This document shows positions 1-7,598 of a stretch of DNA of 11,523 nt, piece after piece. Where the stretch lies: the NCBI GenBank assembly GCA_012862575.1, contig BLSF01000026.1:1882-13404 (forward strand), read 5' to 3'. Position 1 is the first letter of the stretch. Every line of letters begins with the position of its first letter. Made by a program: the position numbers and the translations under genes. This stretch comes from Parietichytrium sp. I65-24A. Taxonomy: Eukaryota; Sar; Bigyra; Thraustochytrida; Thraustochytriidae. The notes under the pieces were generated by a model. The model saw only the letters and a list, made by a program, of their open reading frames with translations. It had not been told where the DNA came from and made no database searches.

Positions 1-635
1 CCGCCAAACATAGCCCCAGCTTCGCTGCTCATATGCCAGAGGCTCACGTCGTCATCAGCCCCGGAGCCGGCGTCATTCCATGACTGGATCATCGTGTGGT
101 ATGTGCACTCGTCAGTGAGGTCAGCCTTTACGCACGGGCGAATGTAAATGCCTCGACTGGACTCCAGCTGTTGGAAGTGCCACATGCACTCATTATTCCA
201 GCAGTGTGCCGGGAATGCCAAGTCTGAGACCGGCCTGAATCCGCTGGGGCACACTGGCCTCGCGAACGTGACGTCCGTGTCGGCGCCAGAGCCATAGTCG
301 CGCCAAATGGTCTGAAAGTCCACCGGTTCGCGGTACAAGGTGTCGTCCTTTACTGGCGTGTAGATTTCCAGATCATTCGTCAGGCTAGCGTGCGACGCGT
401 GCGAGACCATGCCAAGCGAAACGTATTTGTTCTTGTCTCCTGGACGAGGCAGCTGGATGGAACAGTCCTGGTCGGCGCCCGACCCGTGGTCTCCCCAGAC
501 CCATTCGTACACTTTGCTCGTGGGAAGGGTCTCGGAGGCGACGGAAGCTTGCAGAGAAGCCTGGATTCCGGAACGGAGGCTGCTGCCATTCGCGCAAGCC
601 GCCACCGATGCTGCTGCCACAAGTGCGATTTTCAT
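1..635 (-). CDS. Secreted protein with Vps62/DUF946-like W-x-D-x-GSGA repeats (3' part beyond window)
   Basis: The minus strand is open from the ATG at 635 to the window edge (211 codons) with no stop. The start has A at -3, and residues 1-18 form a short signal peptide (MKIALVAAASVAACA), so the product probably enters the secretory pathway. Three copies of W-x-D-x-G-S-G-A-D-x-D lie at residues 47-57, 111-121 and 186-196. Around residues 168-177 there is CVKADLTDEC, which resembles the CVRxDxTDxCE segment I associate with the Vps62/DUF946 family. Cysteines at 129, 145, 150, 168 and 177 match the spacing in the paralogue at 7599-9380 (134, 150, 156, 174, 183), as does the shared order of motif, Cys block, motif. 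The biochemical role of this family is not established; the yeast namesake is linked to vacuolar protein sorting, which does not predict the job of a secreted algal or protist form. The C-terminal domains are unknown because they fall outside the window. The reading frame is well supported, the family name moderately so. Confidence 0.85.
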   Translation of the reverse strand, partial: MKIALVAAASVAACANGSSLRSGIQASLQASVASETLPTSKVYEWVWGDHGSGADQDCSIQLPRPGDKNKYVSLGMVSHASHASLTNDLEIYTPVKDDTLYREPVDFQTIWRDYGSGADTDVTFARPVCPSGFRPVSDLAFPAHCWNNECMWHFQQLESSRGIYIRPCVKADLTDECTYHTMIQSWNDAGSGADDDVSLWHMSSEAGAMFG

Positions 636-642
636 GTTGGCA

Positions 643-666
643 GTTGCTGTTGTTGCTGCTGTTGTT
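643..666 (-). repeat. AAC/AGC triplet tract in the 5' leader of the gene at 1-635
   Basis: Read on the minus strand, eight consecutive triplets are all AAC or AGC, ending 7 bases before the ATG at 635. A CAA/CAG-type leader is unstructured and often found in well-translated eukaryotic 5' UTRs. It could also simply be a slippage-prone microsatellite. Confidence 0.6.
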
Positions 667-1163
667 AGGTTCTTTCTTCTTTGCAATTGACGCCTTCTTC
701 CGCTCTAGTTCCAATGCAGGGATGTGAGGTTTGGGGTCTGTTTGCTCTTCAATTCCACGTTGGGGATCTAGAGAAAGCCTAACAACGCCGGGGTGGCTTT
801 GACGCCACAGTTATAAACAGATTTCATACTCACTTATTTGCTCAATCAATTAACCATCCACTCTTCAGTCGTCAGTCGACAACTTGCAATGAATGCAAAC
901 GAAACATTCGAACCAGCGCCACTCTGGAGAGCTGCAGTGGCAGCGCCTCATCTACACGCGCCATGTTTCTGCCGTCGTCATCCCCTATCCACCACCCAAC
1001 ACAGCTTCTTGCTCAGCCCAAAGAAGATCCAACTTTCAGAACAGAATTCAAAAAGCAAGTTGACGTCTTGACGTTCGAAGTTTTCAATTGCTTTGAAGAG
1101 AGAGGAACGCCCATTGTCGGAGCAAACGAGTGGAAGAGATCTTGACCTTGTGTCCTTGTCAGT

Positions 1164-1239
1164 CTTGCCTTGACCTCTCTTCACTCTCTTTTCTCCTTCT
1201 CCCTTCATTTCTTTTCCTCTCTTTCTCTCCTCTAATCAG
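1164..1239 (+). other. Pyrimidine-rich tract ending in a 3' splice-site-like CTAATCAG
   Basis: About 70 bases are almost pure C/T and end in CTCTAATCAG|GG, with CTAAT placed like a branch point and CAG like an acceptor. This is the textbook look of a 3' splice site, but no convincing donor or coding exon is visible on either side. It may be only a polypyrimidine simple-sequence tract. A related short string (TGCCTTGACCT next to C/T runs) recurs near 5642. Confidence 0.3.
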
Positions 1240-1344
1240 GGTGTGCAAATTAATGCTAGACTTTAGTGCCGGTATCATGCCTAAGCATTGTGCAGCATGT
1301 GGCTCGGTAGAGCTAGCTATGCGCTTGATAGCAGCGAGATGTAA

Positions 1345-1360
1345 GGGTGTGATCACACCC
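1345..1360. repeat. Perfect 16-bp palindrome GGGTGTGATCACACCC
   Basis: The 16 bases equal their own reverse complement with no mismatch. With equal base frequencies about 0.2 such sites would be expected in a window of this size. Dyads of this size often bind dimeric proteins, but there is no gene start close enough to assign a target. Confidence 0.6.
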
Positions 1361-2291
1361 GAGTCTCTTCCACCAATGACAAATGTTTATCTTTCTTCCT
1401 TTCCAAGTTATAAGCTTAGCTATCTCTTCGTCTCCTCTGAGATTAGAGGGAATTTAATGCTCACGGTCAGTTGATTGAGAAAGTTTCAGTCAGAAATCAA
1501 TCAATCAAGACTAACGTAAGTTTATCCCAACCCATCAATTCACACTGCTAGCTCACAGCTGACGCGAATATTAAACGATTCAGATATGATCCACACTGCA
1601 ATTACTGAAAGTGACTATGTTCAGCAGCTCCGGTCACTTGAACTATGTCTTGTTCTGGTGGGTTACAATGCTCGCGAGAGCTGACAGATTCGAGTTCAGA
1701 AGAAAGAAAACGATCTTTCGCGGTGCTAGTCTGGCCTACCGGTACAAGTAATAGTGACGGGCGTATTCTGCGGTTTGCCAACACGATAGTTCGCTCTGTT
1801 TCTCTTCCAATTCCTCTTTCTTTTTCCTTGATTGGTTGCACTTTGTCATTCCGGAACCCGAGCTCGGCGCCTAACCATATCTTACCCTCCTGACTAAGGA
1901 TCTCAGAGCATGTGTGAATGACACAGTTCAGGATTCTTCCTGACTGCGAAACCTCCTAAGAATCCAATTAGCACATCGTTACAGACCATTCGTGCGGCGT
2001 AAGGTCGGCTAGCCACGAGAGAGAGGTTCGTGAAAAACAGCTGTGAAACCAATGATATTGAAGGAGGGTGCGTCACTCCGTGGAAAATCGCCGTCCGCTT
2101 CTGAGGAGACGCGGAGATGTGCAGAATCCAGCGCGCTCGGCGAAGTGGCAAGAAAGAAGTGGCGTGCGGACCTCAGCGCGTGCCAGCCATCCGCACAAGA
2201 CGCACACATTCATTGGAGAAGGAAAGAAAGAGAAAGAGAGTATAAACTTGCTATTTTCTCACAATCGAAATAGTGCCTGGTACTGACATTG

Positions 2292-2307
2292 AGTGTACGA
2301 GTACACT
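2292..2307. repeat. Inverted repeat AGTGTAC-GA-GTACACT (GTAC pair)
   Basis: The 7-base arms are perfectly complementary around a 2-base centre. It is one of several close GTAC pairs in the spacers of this window (see 4968, 6139, 9834 and 10421). Confidence 0.5.
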
Positions 2308-2408
2308 GAGAAAGGGGGCGCTTTGGCTGAACGTGCTCAGTAATTAGCCGTAACCGTGCAACATTACGTTGTATTGGGGCATCATGATGATCTGAACTTC
2401 TGTTTTAC

Positions 2409-2414
2409 AATAAA
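2409..2414 (+). terminator. Candidate plus-strand poly(A) signal AATAAA
   Basis: AATAAA in the context TTTTACAATAAAGACTC is followed by a T/C-rich stretch, which is how a eukaryotic cleavage and polyadenylation site looks. No gene ending here is recognised on the plus strand, so it may mark an unannotated transcript or be fortuitous. Confidence 0.3.
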
Positions 2415-2524
2415 GACTCTTCGTTTCGTTTCCTCTCTCGGACATTCCGTGACGGCTTTCAATGTCGCGAGTCAAGACTCCAGGAGGGTTTGCTGGTTCG
2501 CTTCTCGAAGCTCAGAATAGGCAG

Positions 2525-2565
2525 TGGAGCCACGAAGGGCAGCGTAAACAAACCCTATCAAAAGG
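2525..2565 (+). repeat. 41-bp dispersed repeat, copy 1
   Basis: This 41-base segment matches 10878-10918 at 37 of 41 positions without gaps (mismatches at repeat positions 14, 25, 36 and 37), in the same orientation and 8.35 kb apart. Flanking sequence does not align convincingly. It could be the conserved core of a degraded transposable element or a small dispersed regulatory element. Confidence 0.7.
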
Positions 2566-2819
2566 CAAAGTGCAGCATAGGCCGATAAATCACCACTGTT
2601 TCGCAGAAATCAAGTTTGTCCACGAGAAAAGAGCTGGCCGAAAGGTCAACTTGAGTGAACTGCTAGCTCATTCACTCTTCTCTTGACCGCGGAACAAAAC
2701 AAGTCAGACACCGCTGCAACATCTTCCTCCCTTCCTTCCTTGTGATCATAAGCGCAGAAAAATTATCCAGCGGTCACAGTACTCCGCAAAGGATGACTTG
2801 AACGGCGACCAATATGAAT

Positions 2820-4216
2820 TCAGGAATGTTTGATCTTTCGAGGCGCGCGAGAAGTCCGCGAGGAGTATGCGTAGCCCACCAAAAGTGCAATGCCCCTGTA
2901 AACGTTGAGAATTAATATTGCTGGGAGGTCTGCTGTTGCCAGCGTATCTATCGAAACGTTGCAAAGCCCTGTCAACAAATTTGCAACCAAGAAGACGATG
3001 AGCTGGTGCTTATTCACAACCGAGAGAAGTATGCTGGAGGCCTCCGACGCAGGAGTGGCGATATGAGAGTCGTTAAGGTCCAACCAAGTCAGTGCCAAGA
3101 CAACGGTCATGATTTGCTGTGCAATCGTCAAGATCCAGAGTACGTATGAAAAGTTGGCCATCCTCCGCGAGATGGGGCCCAGGGTCGCCTCCGCCATCGA
3201 AGTAGCTCCAAGAAGCGCCAAATAAAGTAGCCCTTGCTGGCCAACGTGCTGCAAATGTAGAATACTTGTGCGAGCGGGGCGGTGCCACTGTCCCAGTCCA
3301 ATTGCGAGCCAGTAGAGGGCAATGTACCCGACTATACTCGAGATGCCTTCCCTGTTTTGAGAAACGAAAACACTACGCGGTGCGTGTAAAATCCACTCCT
3401 CCAGGCCAAATTGCAGCCCCGCCTGATAGCACGACAGAATGAAAAGTCCGATGAGCACCGGGCGCTCCATCAAACTCGGGCCCAGAGAGATTGTCACGAG
3501 CTGCGTCCCGAGTGTGACTGCCGCCAGGGTAAAGAAAAAGTTCCAGTGCACACCATACTCGGTGGGAATGTGCTAATAGTCCGCAGACCTGATCATGGCG
3601 AAACGAACTACGCCGAGGACGACAAGAGGTAGTGAGCGCTGTGCGATGATTCGAACGTTTGCCAACAAGCCGTCTTCTGTCTGCGTCACGCCACCCCTTG
3701 TGCCAACAACGATTCCGCTGGATAGAATGAAGGCGCCAGTGCCGAGATCCATGACCCCAGTTCCATAAGTCTCCGCCTTTCCAAAACGGCGCGGCGTGAC
3801 TGGAAAATCGATCGCGAGAATCATGATGCATGTCAATGTCATTAATGAAGACCTGAGCGCTGAGATATGAAACGCGCGAATATGCTCCTCCTGAAGCTTA
3901 TTGCCAACTTTTCTCCACGTCGCCGTGCCTTCTTTGCGCAAACGAGATGCAATCAGCGCGAGCGCAAACATGCTCGCGTAAACACCAGCTTGCATCCATG
4001 GCATCGTCAGCACCATAACGGAGGGGAACACCACGCACATGAACTCCACCCCAAGCCGCAACCACACATCCTCTCTTTCCAAGAACGCGAGTCTCACTCT
4101 CCTGGCCGCCCATAAACCGACGCCAACCACGCTCACCAGACAGCCAATCTCCACCTGCGTGGTCCCTCCAAACCGCTCACAAACGCCTCTTTCGCGATCT
4201 TATTGCTGCACCCCAT
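2820..4216 (-). CDS. GWT1: GWT1/PIG-W-type glucosaminyl-phosphatidylinositol acyltransferase, interrupted by a frameshift and an in-frame TAG
   Basis: This family acylates the inositol of GlcN-PI in the ER membrane, an early step of GPI-anchor synthesis. The proposed start ATG at 4216 (A at -3, G at +4) gives MGCSNKIAKEAFVSGLEG, matching the family's N-terminal KEAFVS-x-L-x-G-TT-x-x-EI signature. An upstream in-frame ATG at 4390 would add 58 residues. Further signatures are DFPVTPRRFGKAETYGTGVM (about residues 137-156, holding the Asp and Lys thought to be catalytic), TEYGVHWNFFFTLA (about 218-231), SQNREGI, MANFSYVLWIL and FLVANLLTGL near the C terminus. Many hydrophobic helices fit the polytopic family. 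Total length is 465 residues, near the 490-504 of yeast and human. Two breaks occur: one base appears missing near 4164-4166, and TAG at 3573-3575 replaces the Gln of the DYQ motif. The true stop is TGA at 2820. Everything else is open and well conserved, so this is either a very young pseudogene, an assembly error or a recoded gene. No intron fits without deleting conserved residues. Confidence 0.9.
3573..3575 (-). other. In-frame TAG at the conserved Gln position of GWT1
   Basis: The frame reads S-A-D-Y-stop-H-I-P-T-E-Y-G-V-H-W with no shift. Family members read DYQ at this place, so a single CAG-to-TAG change explains it. The following bases (CAC ATT) are not a strong match to the known CAR-YYA readthrough context. 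A 36-base GT-AG excision (3573-3608) would bypass it in frame but would remove a conserved membrane segment. Confidence 0.85.
4164..4166 (-). other. Probable single-base deletion in a G run of GWT1
   Basis: On the minus strand the frame coding KEAFVSGLEG leads into GGGACCACGCAG. One extra G would give G-T-T-Q-V-E-I and join the N-terminal signature to the downstream frame exactly as in the family. Loss of one base from a G homopolymer is typical of long-read errors and is also a common natural mutation. Confidence 0.75.
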
Positions 4217-4778
4217 CTTCCTCGCGCATTTGAGTTTTGTCCGATCAACGTACGCAGCGACGCCCGGTTCTCCGCTTTTCTGAGCTGATCTCCTTGATGG
4301 GTTCTTCCGGTCCTTCCGGTTCTCGCCTGGAAGCTCGAGGCTCCTTCCGCGCTCCCGCATCCTCGCAAGTGCAGTGGAAAGACAAGCCAAGTGAACCTAG
4401 GCTCAGCTAACTGCACTCGTAATTGATAACAAAAAGAGTAATGCAACCCTATGAAATACTGGTAGCCCGTCATTTTGTAATACCGCTAGTTGAGAACTGT
4501 TAAAATTGAGGATAAGAAATTGTCTTCTACCGTAACACTTGGCGCTCAGGCTGGTCTTTTGTCTTGACGATGTTGCAATGTTGCTGACCGCTGTGCTCTG
4601 TGCTCTGTGTATTTATTTGCCTACGTGTCAGGAACAATTTCGTTCACAATCAGGTCCAATCACTCAGCTGTGACTCCAAGGAGATCTCCTCGTTGCCAAC
4701 TCCGTATTGATGAGATCACAATATCATCGAATTGAATTTTGAATTCTTTCTAACTTGAAAGTTCTAAATTCTAAAACT

Positions 4779-4829
4779 GAACCCACCGAGAACCCGCTGA
4801 GAACCCGCTGAGAACCCACTAAGAACCCA
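4779..4829 (+). repeat. Tandem repeat, 11-bp unit GAACCCGCTGA, about 4.6 copies
   Basis: Units start at 4779, 4790, 4801, 4812 and 4823. The second and third are identical and the others differ at two or three bases. An 11-bp period is one helical turn, which can phase bound proteins, but an ordinary minisatellite is the simpler explanation. Confidence 0.85.
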
Positions 4830-4967
4830 AAATTAAGTCCGAATGGTATGAGAAAATCCAAGAACAGCATCACAGCTCAGAAATTGTGTGCTATCGGGGC
4901 TTGGTCGAGGAACGGAAACCAAGGCTCTGCTATGTGAAAATAGCGTGGTACTCGTGGTATCTTGTGG

Positions 4968-4981
4968 TGTACTCGAGTACA
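4968..4981. repeat. Perfect 14-bp palindrome TGTACTCGAGTACA (GTAC pair)
   Basis: All 14 bases are self-complementary. The site lies about 750 bases upstream of the GWT1 start and shares the GTAC-N-GTAC layout with the other sites listed. Confidence 0.6.
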
Positions 4982-6063
4982 TCTTCCGAATCGCGTCTGA
5001 AGTCGTTAGGTTAGGGTTTTTCCTAGACTTCTGGTCCTCTAAAAAATAGGTTAGTGCCAAGAAGATGATCGTGCGTGTGATCGTGGTCTAGTGTGCGGCC
5101 TGTTCATGCGGAGTTAGACTGCCTCATTGGTCATGCCTGGCGATTTGGATGTGGTGGAAAAGGATGGGTTTAGTGTTTCCCGCGCACAAAGCCCATTTCA
5201 AAGCTGCCTCTCAAACCTCGGCTAACCACGGTTACGGACTTTGTGATAGCAGCTGTCACGCCTTGGACAGACTTGAGATGACGTGAGCATCAATCAAAAA
5301 CTGATAAAAAATCAACAAACGTGAACGTGAGGTTGGCAAAGCATAGATGACCGCGGCTCGGAGTAGGTGCTGGGTTGTTGGGTTTGTTGGGTTTGCATAG
5401 GCTTGATTGCGAAAGTCAGCATTCCGATCATGCAAGAAAACACGCGCACTGCCGCGTGGCAATTCGGAGGCGGGAGCACAGCGTGTTGAGCGTGTTGAGC
5501 AGCACTCACTCGCACACGTTCCGCTCAATCGCTTCTCGTGTTTGCTGTTTAACAAGTAATGTTCTCAAATTTAAAAAAGAAGAGTCAGATACTCACCGTC
5601 AGTAGTAGTACGCTACGAGTCTTCCTTCCTTCCTTCTCCCTTTGCCTTGACCTTCTTTCGTATTCCTAACAAAATTGACGCCTGTGGAGAGGAGGTTCTT
5701 GTAGGTCTGCAGTTACCAAGAGCGTCGATGTAGTAGTCAAAAAAGGTCTGAAATAACCTCTTGTTTCGCGTTGGTTGGTGAGCCAACTAGGTACACCTGT
5801 AGCGAAAAACATAGTCCTATCCGAGAGAAAGAAAGCTCGCTTTCGCACTTTGGACATCTTTGGACCAAAAGAGCAAAAGCGTTTGGTTAGGTTAGGAGGT
5901 TACTTGAACTTGTGGTTCACTTCTCGGACGAGATTGCGACAATGGCGACTATGGCGACAACTACTTAAAACCTAACTACTTGAGCTCATCGTCCCTCGTG
6001 TGCAAAGTCAAGTGATTTTTCACCCTCTTCCTCAGCTCTGTATTCCAAAGCCTCTCCAAAGTG

Positions 6064-6084
6064 CACAAACCACAAACCACAAAC
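6064..6084 (+). repeat. CACAAAC triplicated in tandem
   Basis: Three exact consecutive copies of a 7-base unit are followed by a partial AAACC. It is a small microsatellite with no visible function. Confidence 0.75.
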
Positions 6085-6138
6085 AAACCAAGATTCTCTC
6101 TCAGTTTAAAATAAGCAGTGAAAGGTGTGCATAGAGTA

Positions 6139-6148
6139 GTACTAGTAC
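6139..6148. repeat. Palindrome GTACTAGTAC (GTAC pair)
   Basis: A perfect 10-base palindrome preceded by GAGTA, in the spacer about 1.45 kb upstream of the 593-residue gene. It belongs to the set of close GTAC pairs. Confidence 0.45.
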
Positions 6149-6475
6149 GCCAAGATCGCTTGCCTTCAACTTCTTTCGAACATGGAAACACTCCCCTCCG
6201 AGTTCATCCATGGACGCTTTCGCGGTGTGAAGTCCTTTTCTCGTTGCTCGCCCTCATACTCAGTGCAAGTGCAGGTCAAATTTGTCCTTGCTTGCTTGTC
6301 TCTTTCCAGTCGCGTGCATTGATCTCGAGGGCATTTGCCGCTCTCTAACTGCAAAGTCTAACCACCTTTGCTTTGCATTTTGCACACGACCGCTCTTGCA
6401 CAAACGTGACGTGGTAAGTGATCGTTCTTCGCCTCAATTCTAGGTCGCCCCTGCTGCTTCTCGCATTACAGTTAA

Positions 6476-7330
6476 TTATTTCACTTTGATGGCGCTTGCC
6501 AAACAAATGTCTTCAAGTCTCAAGGATGGTGCCGCAGATGTGCGGTTGAGCCATCACATGCAGAGTTTCGAGAAGCGCTCAAGACCAAAGCCAAACTCTT
6601 TCCTTGGGTGGCCGTCGTTGACTTTGTCGTACCAAGTAGTGAAGTTGAGCAAGTTGATAAGGCATTCATTCACCTCAAAAGGGTGTGCGAAATGTACGGT
6701 AGTGCGATTCCACTACGGGAACTACAATAGGCCTATCTAACACTGGAGGGTACGCTTGGTGTCATAGGGTTCACTTTGGGTAAAGAAAGCGGCTTCTCTG
6801 GATTGCAAATTCTTGCCATCCAAGTGATGTTTTCCAGATCGGGACTAAAGGCTTTTAGTGGTATGACTAAGATTGGAGGGTGCTAGTACCTTGTTGCCGC
6901 TTTCACGAGTTGTTGCGGATGAACTTTTCGCTCAGACCATTCTTAACAGTAAATTGTCAATTTCGACCTTCTCTCGCGCTCCTTGAAGTTGGTGATCGGT
7001 TGGGTCGTTAGCAGTAGGGACTTTTAATGAGCTTATCACGATAATGGCAGGGCAATCTCTTCATTTCACGAAAACTAGGCTTTCCAAGGTAGAAGGTTCT
7101 GAGGCTGTGATGGATTACTTGCTCCCGAGAAGACAAGGGCGCAAGCTGCAAGTTTTTTTTTGTTTGGCAGCTCTATCCGAAGAGATCGGCATCGCAAAGC
7201 ATTGGGTTACTTTTGGATCTTTTCGAAATCTCAAAGTGATGCGGGCGTATACAGGACCTGGACACGATCATCATTGGAAGGTGCATTGCAGTTGGCCGTT
7301 TCTGAGACCTTTCAGATGTTCTGTTAATAA
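6476..7330 (+). other. Possible decayed protein-coding stretch (weak)
   Basis: On the plus strand, the frame starting at 6476 is open for 84 codons to a TAG at 6728-6730, then stays open in the same frame for 51 codons to a TAG at 6884. Plausible-looking open segments continue in a second frame (6867-6983), a third (6961-7008) and the second again (from 6996 through the ATG at 7044 to 7355). The implied peptides have mixed, protein-like composition with amphipathic stretches such as SEVEQVDKAFIHLKRVCEMY, but I recognise no family and there is no good start codon. It may be an old pseudogene or transposon relic, or chance open frames in DNA of moderate GC content. Confidence 0.2.
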
Positions 7331-7598
7331 CACGACAAACTTGAAGAGGACATAACTTACATTCCAAAGCATCGCCGAAAGTGATAGCTGTTATGGTGGA
7401 TCACATGGACGAGATCGCTGTGAATGTGCAGCAGACCCAGAACAGAAGTGGAGCGAGCGAAGAGCGGAGCGCTTCTTTTGATACTCACAGTCAGTTGCGC
7501 ACTCGAACGCTAAACACTGGACATTGAACATTGATCGACGGCGGTCGGAGAATCGAGAGCTATCGATCTTCGATCACTTATCATTGCCGTAGGTTGAG

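Larger units (their letters stand above)
668..2819. other. Spacer of about 2.15 kb without a supportable gene
   Basis: The open frames here (up to 114 codons) have no recognisable family, no duplicate in the window and low-complexity composition, so I do not call them genes. A TATAAA at 812-817 and another at 2241-2246 (after a GA-rich run) could be plus-strand core promoter elements. The second is followed about 160 bases later by an AATAAA at 2409-2414, so a short plus-strand transcript is conceivable. The CT-rich tract at 1164-1239, the palindrome at 1345-1360 and the 41-bp dispersed repeat at 2525-2565 are listed separately. Confidence 0.5.
4217..7598. other. 3.4-kb spacer, mostly without recognisable genes
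   Basis: The space between the GWT1 start and the next plus-strand gene holds both promoters, but neither shows a clear TATA box near its ATG. Short tandem repeats are scattered through it: an 11-bp unit at 4779-4829, a roughly 9-bp TTGGGTTTG unit at 5371-5396, two copies of CGTGTTGAG at 5482-5499, and CACAAAC three times at 6064-6084. GTAC-paired palindromes lie at 4968 and 6139. A 63-codon open stretch without ATG runs from 4823 to the TAG at 5012-5014 on the plus strand; I recognise nothing in it. A chain of frames at about 6476-7330 is listed separately as a possible decayed gene. Confidence 0.5.

Noticed and set aside
385-714. 109-codon minus-strand open frame overlapping the left gene
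   Set aside because: It is an out-of-frame shadow of the frame that starts at 635 and carries the signal peptide and GSGA motifs.
890-930. Minus-strand GGTTCGAAT resembling a tRNA T-loop
   Set aside because: The flanking bases do not form the 5-bp T-stem, and no acceptor or anticodon arm can be built around it.
1130-1474. 114-codon plus-strand open frame
   Set aside because: Its first third is a translation of the CT-rich tract and the rest shows no family, so it is probably fortuitous.
3573-3608. 36-base GT-AG excision that would bypass the GWT1 TAG in frame
   Set aside because: It would delete a conserved hydrophobic segment and the DY motif, and 36 bases is very short for an intron; a single base change explains the data better.
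3373-3831. 152-codon minus-strand open frame
   Set aside because: It lies inside the GWT1 gene on the same strand in another frame; its composition (rich in Arg, His and Trp) is that of an out-of-frame shadow.
5000-5020. GTTAGGTTAGGG resembling a telomere repeat (also GGTTAGGTTAGG near 5884)
   Set aside because: Only two imperfect units at each site, so there is no interstitial telomere array.
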